From Rubritalea squalenifaciens DSM 18772 (lineage in GTDB: Bacteria; Verrucomicrobiota; Verrucomicrobiia; Verrucomicrobiales; Akkermansiaceae), in contig NZ_FQYR01000005.1 in the NCBI RefSeq assembly GCF_900141815.1, positions 600,656 through 664,655 on the forward strand: a stretch of DNA of 64,000 nt, given 5' to 3'. Shown here in pieces: positions 1 to 7,089 of the stretch. How positions within the stretch are numbered: position 1 is the stretch's first letter; every line of letters starts with the position of its first letter. The notes beneath the pieces are model-generated. The model worked only from the letters and a program-made list of their open reading frames with translations, did not search any database and was not told the DNA's origin. The translations under genes were made by a program, and so were the position numbers.

Positions 1-1482
1 CACCTTCGATTTGACGACACCAACCCGGTGAAAGAAGACACGAAGTACGTGGAAGCCATTCAAGAGGATATCAAGTGGCTCGGCTATGACTGGGGTGAGC
101 ACCTCTACTTTGCCAGCGACTACTTTGACTATTTTTACGATTGTGCAGTCCAGCTCATCAAAGACGGCAAAGCCTATGTGGACTTGCAGTCACCTGAGGA
201 AATGAAGGCTGGTCGTGGCAACGTCAAGGAAGCGGGTACAAACTCGCCATACCGCGATACTTCCGTGGAAGAGAACCTAGAACTCTTCGAGAAGATGAAG
301 AATGGCGAGATCGGTGAAGGGAAGGCAGTGCTGCGTGCTAAGATCGACATGGAGTCTCCTAACATGAACATGCGCGATCCTGCGCTGTACCGCATTCTTC
401 ATGCCCACCACCACCGTACAGGTGACAAGTGGAAGATCTACCCGATGTACGACTTCGCGCATCCGCTGGAAGACGCCAAGGAGTGCATCACGCATTCCCT
501 CTGCTCACTGGAGTTTGAAGACCACCGCCCTCTCTACGACTGGGTGGTACAGAACTGCCCGACCCCGTCCGAACCACGTCAGATCGAGTTTTCCCGTCTG
601 AACCTTACTTACACTGTGATGAGCAAGCGCAAGCTGCTGGATCTGGTGAATGAAGGGATCGTGGCTGGTTGGGATGATCCGCGCATGCCGACTTTGAGCG
701 GGATGCGCAGACGCGGTTATGCGCCTGAAAGTATCCGCACCTTTATCGAGGGCCGAGGCATTACCAAGTTCAACAGCAATACTGATTTTGCTTTGTTAGA
801 AGCTGATGTGCGTGCGCATCTAAATGCCAATGCTGATCGCCGTATGGCTGTGCTGGAGCCACTCAAGCTAGTGATCGACAACTGGGAAGAAGGCCGAGTC
901 GAAGAAATGGAGTGCATGAACAATCCGGAGAACCCGGAAGCAGGCACTCGTAAGGTTCCACTCGGTAAGGAAGTCTACATCGAGCGAGATGACTTCATGG
1001 AGGAAGCTCCGAAGAAGTATTTCCGTCTGGCTCCCGGTCAGGCGATCCGCCTCCGTGGCGGCTACATCCTGAACTACGTTTCACACGAGAAAGACCCTGA
1101 GACAGGGGAGGTGACCCAGGTTCATGTGGAGTACATCCCTGGAACCATTGGCCAGAATGCACCAGAAGGTATCAAGTGTAAGGCTGCTGTTCACTGGGTG
1201 AGCGTGGACCATGCCGTGGATGCGGAAATCCGCCTCTACGACCGCCTCTTTACCGAGGAGAATCCAGACGGCTTTGAAGGCGGTTTCATGAAGTGCCTGA
1301 ATCCTGAATCACTCAATGTGATCAAAGGTGCGAAAGTGGAGCCTATCCTCGCGGAAGCAGGTAAGGAGTATTCCTGCCAGTTCGAGCGAGTAGGATACTT
1401 CTGCACGGATAAAGAAGATCACGAGCAGGGTGAGAAGATTGTCTTCAACCGTACCGTGGAGCTGAAAGCAGCCAAGTTCTAG
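1..1482 (+). CDS. glnS: Glutaminyl-tRNA synthetase, 5'-truncated by window edge
   Basis: Class I aminoacyl-tRNA synthetase that charges tRNA-Gln in the cytoplasm. The frame is open from base 1. The first residues read HLRFDDTNPVKED, the conserved block after the HIGH motif of Gln/Glu synthetases, so the GTG at 28 is an internal Val codon and not a start; roughly 70 N-terminal residues with HIGH lie outside the window. The KMSKS-like signature is visible as VMSKRKL, followed by the GWDDPRMPTL block and the C-terminal beta-barrel anticodon-binding domain. The stop is followed within 25 bases by an intrinsic terminator. The DPRMPT and GMRRRG blocks separate GlnRS from non-discriminating GluRS. 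Confidence 0.96.
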   Translation, partial: HLRFDDTNPVKEDTKYVEAIQEDIKWLGYDWGEHLYFASDYFDYFYDCAVQLIKDGKAYVDLQSPEEMKAGRGNVKEAGTNSPYRDTSVEENLELFEKMKNGEIGEGKAVLRAKIDMESPNMNMRDPALYRILHAHHHRTGDKWKIYPMYDFAHPLEDAKECITHSLCSLEFEDHRPLYDWVVQNCPTPSEPRQIEFSRLNLTYTVMSKRKLLDLVNEGIVAGWDDPRMPTLSGMRRRGYAPESIRTFIEGRGITKFNSNTDFALLEADVRAHLNANADRRMAVLEPLKLVIDNWEEGRVEEMECMNNPENPEAGTRKVPLGKEVYIERDDFMEEAPKKYFRLAPGQAIRLRGGYILNYVSHEKDPETGEVTQVHVEYIPGTIGQNAPEGIKCKAAVHWVSVDHAVDAEIRLYDRLFTEENPDGFEGGFMKCLNPESLNVIKGAKVEPILAEAGKEYSCQFERVGYFCTDKEDHEQGEKIVFNRTVELKAAKF

Positions 1483-1504
1483 TGGCTGACTAGCGATTTA
1501 ACGA

Positions 1505-1535
1505 AAGGGTGCAGGTAAGGCCTGCGCCCTTTTTT
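1505..1535 (+). terminator. Intrinsic terminator of glnS
   Basis: An 11-bp GC-rich stem (AAGGGTGCAGG with CCTGCGCCCTT, one mismatch) and short loop, followed by six T. It lies between glnS and the convergent esterase gene. Confidence 0.85.
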
Positions 1536-3252
1536 ATTGGGCTTTCAAGATGAACTTATGCAGAAGTTCCGGCCAAGCGATGGCGGGGTTCTGAGCTTCA
1601 GTTTGACCCGGGCGCCCCATGCCGTAGCCATGATCTTTGCCGGGGAAAATGTGAAGCTCGCAGGGAACCTGGGCCGCGGTGTATGCCTGAGCGAGAATGA
1701 AGGAAAGTTTGGCGTCTACGGGATCGAACTGATTTTGGGCGATGAATACAGGTGGGAAATCCTTTTTGACGAGCAACTCGGGAGAGGCCGCCTTGAGGTC
1801 TTCGCTCTGTGGATCTTTGCCAAACAGCGCATGGCGAGAACCTTTGTGGGAACTAGGGGCGACCATACTCGCTACGGGATAGATGAGCGCCGCGAAGTTT
1901 GGTTTCACAGAAATATCTGTGTTGAGCTCTCCTTCAAAGCTGTCTCCGAATCTTGTGGCGCACATCGAGGCGAGGTGGCCGCCGGCTGAGAAACCTATGA
2001 CCCCTACTTTTTCCGGATTGAAGCCATAATTCTCTGCAGAGGCTTTCGCGATACGAATACCCTGACGCGCGTCAAGAAGAGGACCCGGGAAGCGAAAGCC
2101 CTCATTGCTTCCTTTGGTGACACGGTATCTGACGACAAAAGAAGTGATGCCTCTGGCTGCATAGTAGGCAGCCACATTTTCACCTTCTTTCATATCAGCA
2201 AGAACCCGGTAGCCGCCCCCTGGAAAGATGACGAGAGCCTGTCCTGTCGGTTTGCCCATCGCCGGGTAAACGGTAATAGTTGGTTGTGAGGTTTCGGTGA
2301 TATGACCGGGGTCGAGTTGCTTGTGGGCTTGTGGTTCGAAGTCTTCTGGAAAGCCGGGAACACGATCAGGCCACAGATTGGATTGTTTGCCCGACCCTTG
2401 CAGATGGTTCATGGCTTTGGCCATTTCAGACCCGAGCTTGAGCTGTCCATTAGCGTCGTAGTGCACGGTGTCCTTGAGCAGGGTAAAGCCGTCTGTAGAA
2501 ATCATTTTTGCCAGGCGGATAGCTTCAGGTTTGCCAGATGCCATGTCAGCAGCAGCCATCTGGCTACGAATGTTTTCCCGGTGGGTGAAGCGTTCAAGCG
2601 CTGGTTCGTGAGGTAGTACTTGTCCATAGACCATGGGGAGGCGGCTTACTTTGACGTCTTCGGCTAGTCGGTCACGCAGGAGCTTCAAATGCTTGGCGTA
2701 GCTATTCGCTGAGACTTCGTTCTTGCTGTCTTGCTCTCCCTGCATCCAGACAAAGCCTTTGATCACTGGCGTGTGGCCCTCAGCTTTGATGGCTTCGATG
2801 CCTTTTTGGAAGCGATCAAGCATGGCTCTGTAAAGGCGGCCTTTGTTAGGGTCTTCCGGAGTAAGGCCTGGATAGAAATTGGTGCGCTTAGGTCCAGGCT
2901 TTCCACCAAGCCATTTATTGCCGTTCCAGCCGGGGTTGAGAGGCATACCGCTGGCGGCGTATTTGAGCAAGTAGACTGGCTTGTCTGACTGGATGTTCAG
3001 GGCAAAGCCGATCTCGGGACCCATTTCGCCTTTGCGGTGTGACGTTTGAGTCTGGCCGATGACGAGAGGAGCGATGTTTTGCCCCCTGTAGATGAAGGTG
3101 TTTTTAACGGCTTTGTGATACTCCTTGGGCAAGTTCTTCAGTTTGCCAATGCCTTGCATGTTCGACTGCCCACCGAGCAGGTAGACATCGACTTCGGCGG
3201 CTTTGGCCAAGAAGGGAAGGAAGGCGAGTGTGAGGTAGCAGAGTAATTTCAT
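1534..3252 (-). CDS. Secreted two-domain esterase (SASA/SGNH plus alpha/beta hydrolase)
   Basis: Predicted exported carbohydrate esterase of 572 residues. A signal peptide covers about residues 1-19 (cleavage near AKA-A). Residues 20-285 form a sialate O-acetylesterase-like SGNH domain with GQSNMQG (Ser30), WMQGEQD and DTVHYD (Asp261, His264). Residues about 320-572 form an alpha/beta hydrolase of the acetylxylan-esterase type, with oxyanion motif PGGGY and nucleophile elbow GFSAGG (Ser422); a late His is in GKDHGYG. Both domains keep their catalytic residues, so this may be a dual deacetylase acting on acetylated polysaccharide. It starts 18 bases downstream of purU in the same direction and may share its transcript. 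The substrate is unknown. Confidence 0.85.
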   Translation of the reverse strand: MKLLCYLTLAFLPFLAKAAEVDVYLLGGQSNMQGIGKLKNLPKEYHKAVKNTFIYRGQNIAPLVIGQTQTSHRKGEMGPEIGFALNIQSDKPVYLLKYAASGMPLNPGWNGNKWLGGKPGPKRTNFYPGLTPEDPNKGRLYRAMLDRFQKGIEAIKAEGHTPVIKGFVWMQGEQDSKNEVSANSYAKHLKLLRDRLAEDVKVSRLPMVYGQVLPHEPALERFTHRENIRSQMAAADMASGKPEAIRLAKMISTDGFTLLKDTVHYDANGQLKLGSEMAKAMNHLQGSGKQSNLWPDRVPGFPEDFEPQAHKQLDPGHITETSQPTITVYPAMGKPTGQALVIFPGGGYRVLADMKEGENVAAYYAARGITSFVVRYRVTKGSNEGFRFPGPLLDARQGIRIAKASAENYGFNPEKVGVIGFSAGGHLASMCATRFGDSFEGELNTDISVKPNFAALIYPVASMVAPSSHKGSRHALFGKDPQSEDLKAASPELLVKKDFPPVFIAQNQFDPVDAKLSFILAQAYTAAQVPCELHIFPGKDHGYGMGRPGQTEAQNPAIAWPELLHKFILKAQ

Positions 3253-3270
3253 AGTAGAGTGATAAGTAAC

Positions 3271-4119
3271 TTAGTCCTCGAACACGATGGCGCGGTTTCC
3301 ATCGATGATCGTGCGGTCGTACGCATGGTAACGAATACCGCGGGCGAGCGCGATTCTTTCACAATCGCGTCCCAAACGCATGAGGTCTTGCGGGGAATGA
3401 GAGTGCAGTACGCGCTTTACTTCCTGGTCAATGATCGGGCCTGCATCCAGGTCACTGGTGACGTAGTGGCAAGTGGCGCCGATGAGTTTCACCCCACGGT
3501 CATAGGCCTGACGATAAGGGTTGGCACCAATGAAGGCGGGGAGGAACGAGTGATGGATATTGATAAGCTTGCCCGCAAACTGGCTGCAGAACCAGTCTGG
3601 CAAGATCTGCATGAATCGCGCGAGTATGCCAAGCTCCACTTCTTCATTAATCAGGATCTGGGCAATCTGTTTGAAGCCTTCGGCTTTCTGGTCGCCGTCC
3701 ATTTCAATGTAATGGAAAGGGATTCCTTCCTTCTCCGCGATGGCCTTGCAGTCTTCACGGTTGCCAATGATGGAGGTGATTTCCAGAGGTAGGTCACCGT
3801 GAGCAGCACGCCAAAGAATCTCGTTGAGGCAGTGTGTGGTCTTAGTCACTAGGATAGCTGTCTTCACCTTGAATGGAGCAGGACGGAAGTGCCAGGTGGC
3901 ATCGAGCGATTCTCCAAGCACCTCGAAGCCTTTGATAAAGGATTCCATGCTGACATCGATCTGGTCGATATCCATTTCTATTCTTGCAAAGAATTTGGCG
4001 TCCAGTGAGTTGGTGAATTGGTTGAACTCGAGCAGGTTGCCGCCATGCGAAGCTATGTAACTCGAAATTTTGGCCACGATACCTGGCCTATCTGGACATG
4101 AGAGTTTGAGAATAAGCAT
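3271..4119 (-). CDS. purU: Formyltetrahydrofolate deformylase
   Basis: Hydrolyses 10-formyl-THF to THF and formate, supplying formate for PurT and balancing one-carbon pools. The 282-residue protein has an N-terminal ACT domain (about 1-75, LKLSCPDRPGIVAKIS) and a formyltransferase-type catalytic domain with INIHHSFLPAF, GATCHYVT and SDLDAGPII, the usual Asn/His/Asp catalytic set. Length matches the family. It is divergent from the dehydrogenase at 4290, and the 160-bp gap should hold both promoters. The esterase gene follows after 18 bases, an unusual partner with no clear functional link. Confidence 0.93.
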   Translation of the reverse strand: MLILKLSCPDRPGIVAKISSYIASHGGNLLEFNQFTNSLDAKFFARIEMDIDQIDVSMESFIKGFEVLGESLDATWHFRPAPFKVKTAILVTKTTHCLNEILWRAAHGDLPLEITSIIGNREDCKAIAEKEGIPFHYIEMDGDQKAEGFKQIAQILINEEVELGILARFMQILPDWFCSQFAGKLINIHHSFLPAFIGANPYRQAYDRGVKLIGATCHYVTSDLDAGPIIDQEVKRVLHSHSPQDLMRLGRDCERIALARGIRYHAYDRTIIDGNRAIVFED

Positions 4120-4289
4120 GGCTTCTTTTGGTTCTGGTTGATGTGATTAGAGCGCTTTCTGAGCGGAACGGTCTCGAGATTAATCATACAGATCGAATCT
4201 TGTATCTCAATAGCCTGTCATCTTGCGTCATTTTATCACAAAATAGTACTTCCCTCATGGGGGAGGATGTAGTCTAGAACTTGTTAGTC

Positions 4290-5282
4290 ATGAAAGTAGC
4301 GCTTTTTTCAGCCAAGGATTACGAAAAGCCTCTCTTCAGGGAGGTGATGGGGCAGGAGCATGAACTCGCTTTTTACAAGAATCAGCTGCGGGCTGATACC
4401 GCTGTCCTGGCAGATGGGGCTGAGGTCGTTGTTTCCTTTGTGAATGATTGTCTGGATCAGGCCTGTCTGGAGCAGCTCAGTGAACAGGGAGTCAAGCTGA
4501 TCGCACTGCGCTGTGCGGGATACAATCATGTGGATTTGAAAGTGGCTGAGCAACTCGGGCTCAAGGTGGTCCGGGTCCCTGAATATTCACCTTATGCAGT
4601 GGCCGAGCATGCGCTGGCATTGCTGCTGGCTGTGAACCGTCACATCCACAAGGCCTATGCACGTGTGCGTGAGAACAACTTTGCCCTGCATGGTCTGATG
4701 GGATTTGACCTGAAAGGGAAGACCATCGGAGTCGTAGGCACAGGTAAGATTGGCAGAGTCTTTTGCGATTTGCTGTCAGGCTTTGGTTGTGAGGTGCTCG
4801 CCTATGATCCCTATCCCAATGAGGAGCTGAGTTCCCGAGGGGTCGAGTATGTGGCATTACCTGAGTTGATGCAGCGCTCAAAGGTGATCAGTCTGCATTG
4901 CCCACTGACTCCGGAGACGCATCATCTGATCAATGACGAGTCATTGGGTCTCTGTTCGGACGGAGTGGTCTTGGTCAACACTTCCCGAGGTGCTCTCGTG
5001 GATAGCAAAGCTCTGATCCGGGCACTGAAATCAAAGAAGGTAGGTGCGGTGGCTCTGGATGTCTATGAAGAGGAGGCTGGGATCTTTTTCGAGGATCTTT
5101 CGGATCAGGTCATCGAGGATGATGTCCTGATGCGGTTGATGACATTCCCGAACGTGCTGATGACCTCTCATCAGGCTTTTTTCACCCAGGAGGCCATGGT
5201 CAATATCGCGGAAACCACGGCAGTCAATATCAGGGCATTCATTGCGGGAGAGCCTCTGGTGAATGAGGTAAAATCGTCCTGA
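4290..5282 (+). CDS. D-2-hydroxyacid dehydrogenase, D-lactate dehydrogenase type
   Basis: NAD-dependent reduction of a 2-keto acid, most likely pyruvate to D-lactate. N-terminal MKVALFSAKDYEKPLF is typical of fermentative LdhA proteins, and this fixes the start at the ATG at 4290; a TTG lies three codons upstream, and the GGGAGG at 4261-4266 is rather distant from both. The Rossmann motif is VVGTGKIG; the catalytic Arg, Glu and His lie in NTSRGAL, DVYEEE and TSHQAF. Length (330 residues) fits the family. The gene is monocistronic, with a strong bidirectional terminator 125 bases after the stop. Confidence 0.88.
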   Translation: MKVALFSAKDYEKPLFREVMGQEHELAFYKNQLRADTAVLADGAEVVVSFVNDCLDQACLEQLSEQGVKLIALRCAGYNHVDLKVAEQLGLKVVRVPEYSPYAVAEHALALLLAVNRHIHKAYARVRENNFALHGLMGFDLKGKTIGVVGTGKIGRVFCDLLSGFGCEVLAYDPYPNEELSSRGVEYVALPELMQRSKVISLHCPLTPETHHLINDESLGLCSDGVVLVNTSRGALVDSKALIRALKSKKVGAVALDVYEEEAGIFFEDLSDQVIEDDVLMRLMTFPNVLMTSHQAFFTQEAMVNIAETTAVNIRAFIAGEPLVNEVKSS

Positions 5283-5407
5283 TTAAAATTTCTGAAATTT
5301 TTTCACGAGAGTGAAAGAAGAATCCACGCGAATCGTATTCAAAAGCAGGTACACTGTAGTAATTCTCACACAGGTTATTTCAGCAATTGGTTTTTTCGTG
5401 TGTAGGT

Positions 5408-5445
5408 AAAAAAGCCGTCTTTGATCACTCAAAGGCGGCTTTTTG
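5408..5445. terminator. Bidirectional intrinsic terminator
   Basis: Long near-perfect hairpin (AAAAAGCCGTCTTTGA with TCAAAGGCGGCTTTTT, TCAC loop) with T-rich flanks on both strands. It serves the convergent dehydrogenase gene and the unknown gene on the other strand. Confidence 0.85.
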
Positions 5446-5470
5446 TTTTTCTCTGAAGTCAGCTAGAAGC

Positions 5471-6391
5471 CTAAAGCTGCAATAGGTGGAATTGACAGGC
5501 ATCCTCCGTATTTTTCTTTGGCCGAGTCTTCCGTCTTTTCATGAGAAAGCTGGGGACTTCATCTGTTTTCTTGAAACAGAATCGCTCGGGAAGCTTGCTG
5601 TAAATGGAGCGTGGAGCTCCTGATGCACCGTCGCCTTTGTAGCGGCTGCCACTCTCCGGGGTATGGTAGAAGATATCCCGAATGCCAAGTTCCTCGCGAA
5701 TGAAGAAAATGGCGGCACTGAGCATGGCTTCATCCCACATCTTGGAGTGGGCCTTCATGTGCCTCTCCCAGTATTGTTCGATAAACTGGGCGGGTAGCTT
5801 TTTCTGCCCACACCGTATGAATTTACGTTTCCCTTCACGGATATAATTCAGCCACCACAGGGTTTCCCGGATGCGGTCGTTTTGAATTTCCTCGATGAGA
5901 GCTTCACCTTTAGCCAGATCTAGATCGATCCTTGCCCAAGCTAGGGTGCGGTTACGACCCTCATGAATGGGGTGGTAGCGTAGCTCGAAGGGGTCGACAT
6001 CACGCTCGGGAAGATACTTTTCCAGATAGCAGGCGTCGGCATTGTTCAGGTTGAGCTGGAGCACGAGATTCCAGCTCTCCTTTCCCTTGCGACTAGTTTG
6101 GACCCAATCGAATCGGTCTAGAGTCAGGCGAAATGCTTCAGCCTTCTCCGGGTAGAGCATGGCCAGCTGCTCCCTGGAAAGGGTGGTGCTACCCAGACTA
6201 CCCAACCACGACCTGAGCTGTGGCTTGTTGAGAAGTTTTCCAAAGTTGCTTTGTTTGATCCAGTGAACGGCTTGTGGCTGCTCCAGGGAGTATTTAAGTA
6301 GTTGGACTGCATACCAGTCCTTGGCATAGTTGAAGAGAGTGCGCTCCTTGGGCAGGCAGGCGACGATCTCTTCCAGTTCGTCTAGTTTCAT
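5471..6391 (-). CDS. Conserved protein of unknown function
   Basis: Cytoplasmic protein of about 306 residues that I cannot assign to a characterised family. No signal peptide or membrane segment. It is rich in aromatic and basic residues, with recognisable strings LPKERTLFNYAKDWYA, LRYHPIHEGRNRTLAWARID and FYHTPESG; the C-terminus is Lys/Arg-rich (MKRRKTRPKKN). The frame stays open upstream to an ATG at 6451, but the extra 20 residues look non-coding in character. I prefer the ATG at 6391 (MKLDELEEIVACLPKERTLF), although neither start has a clear Shine-Dalgarno site. It ends at the shared terminator with the dehydrogenase. Confidence 0.7.
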   Translation of the reverse strand: MKLDELEEIVACLPKERTLFNYAKDWYAVQLLKYSLEQPQAVHWIKQSNFGKLLNKPQLRSWLGSLGSTTLSREQLAMLYPEKAEAFRLTLDRFDWVQTSRKGKESWNLVLQLNLNNADACYLEKYLPERDVDPFELRYHPIHEGRNRTLAWARIDLDLAKGEALIEEIQNDRIRETLWWLNYIREGKRKFIRCGQKKLPAQFIEQYWERHMKAHSKMWDEAMLSAAIFFIREELGIRDIFYHTPESGSRYKGDGASGAPRSIYSKLPERFCFKKTDEVPSFLMKRRKTRPKKNTEDACQFHLLQL

Positions 6392-6500
6392 CTTGTCTGA
6401 TGCGCGGAGGTGCCAAGACGTAGGCACAATGATTCCGCGGCTTTGTATCATTTAACATAGCTGCTTGTTCTCACGACACGGGTGGAGAACTTGAATAAGA

Positions 6501-6547
6501 ATGATGCTCGAAACTGCTCTAACGAAATGGTTAGAGCGGAGCATCAT
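6501..6547. repeat. Imperfect inverted repeat upstream of the DnaA-box cluster
   Basis: Two nested arm pairs, ATGATGCTC/GAGCATCAT and GCTCTAAC/GTTAGAGC, around a short centre. The surrounding 6452-6902 stretch has no convincing gene. Confidence 0.6.
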
Positions 6548-6655
6548 CAGCTATGGACAAGAGGGAAAAGCATGGGAGTGAACTTAGGTTCGGAAAGGGA
6601 GCATAGCTACCTGAAGCTCAATGTCAAGTTAGGGCGTCTGCTCGTGGGAATAGCT

Positions 6656-6733
6656 TGTGGGCAAGTTGTGAATGGATTGTGAACAAGTCCTTGTGAATAA
6701 TTTGTGCGCAAGATGTGGATGAGTTGTGAATAA
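6656..6733 (+). other. Cluster of DnaA-box-like repeats, candidate replication origin
   Basis: Seven same-direction TGTGNNNAA-type units in 78 bases, spaced 10-14 bp. TGTGAATAA at 6692 and 6725 match the complement of TTATNCACA exactly. TGTGAACAA (about 6679) and TGTGGATGA (6715) differ by one base; TGTGGGCAA, TGTGAATGG and TGTGCGCAA by two. An AT-rich stretch follows to about 6790. The units match the bacterial DnaA box in sequence, orientation and helical spacing; whether this is oriC or a titration or regulatory site cannot be decided here. Confidence 0.55.
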
Positions 6734-6865
6734 ACCTATTTTTGCAAGAGGGTACAAACATTCTTATTTCAGAGATTTCAACTCTGATGATGGTGACTAA
6801 GAAAAGCTACGATGCTTGGATAAAGGACCAGAGAAGCGTGAGTGGCAGCACTATAAATTCAGGTA

Positions 6866-6895
6866 ATAAAAAAGGCGCGGTGGGAACCGCGCCTT
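6866..6895 (-). terminator. Intrinsic terminator of leuS-lipoprotein unit
   Basis: Perfect stem AAAGGCGCGGT/ACCGCGCCTTT followed on the minus strand by a T-run. It lies 8 bases beyond the lipoprotein stop. Confidence 0.85.
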
Positions 6896-6902
6896 TAATG
6901 TT

Positions 6903-7082
6903 TTAATCTTTGTCTTTCTCCTCCTCGTCGTCATCGGCGAACTGGTCGATGCCGGCGCCGATGGCCTTGCCAGTGACGGTGACGGCCGAGCTAGCCACGC
7001 TGCCTGCCACTTTGACCGGAGTCGTGATCAGGGCGCAGGAGCTGCAGAGCAGGGGAAGAAGCAGGAGTAGAAGGTAACGCAT
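6903..7082 (-). CDS. Small secreted lipoprotein (59 aa)
   Basis: The minus-strand ATG at 7082 opens 59 codons ending in TAA. The product starts MRYLLLLLLPLLCSSCALI: two N-terminal residues with one Arg, a Leu-rich hydrophobic core and a lipobox-like CSSC, so a lipoprotein with Cys16 as the lipidated residue is likely. The mature part has an alternating Ala/Gly/Val segment (VKVAGSVASSAVTVTGKAIG) and an acidic tail (DDDEEEKDKD). It begins 7 bases after the leuS stop and ends just before a strong terminator, so it is almost certainly cotranscribed with leuS. Function unknown. Confidence 0.75.
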   Translation of the reverse strand: MRYLLLLLLPLLCSSCALITTPVKVAGSVASSAVTVTGKAIGAGIDQFADDDEEEKDKD

Positions 7083-7089
7083 CGCTCTA

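Noticed and set aside
28..30. GTG as start of glnS
   Set aside because: The frame is open upstream to base 1 and encodes the conserved RFDDTNP block, so the gene is cut by the window edge.
6482..6682. Plus-strand frame of 66 codons in the DnaA-box gap
   Set aside because: It covers the inverted repeat and the repeat cluster, and composition is not protein-like.
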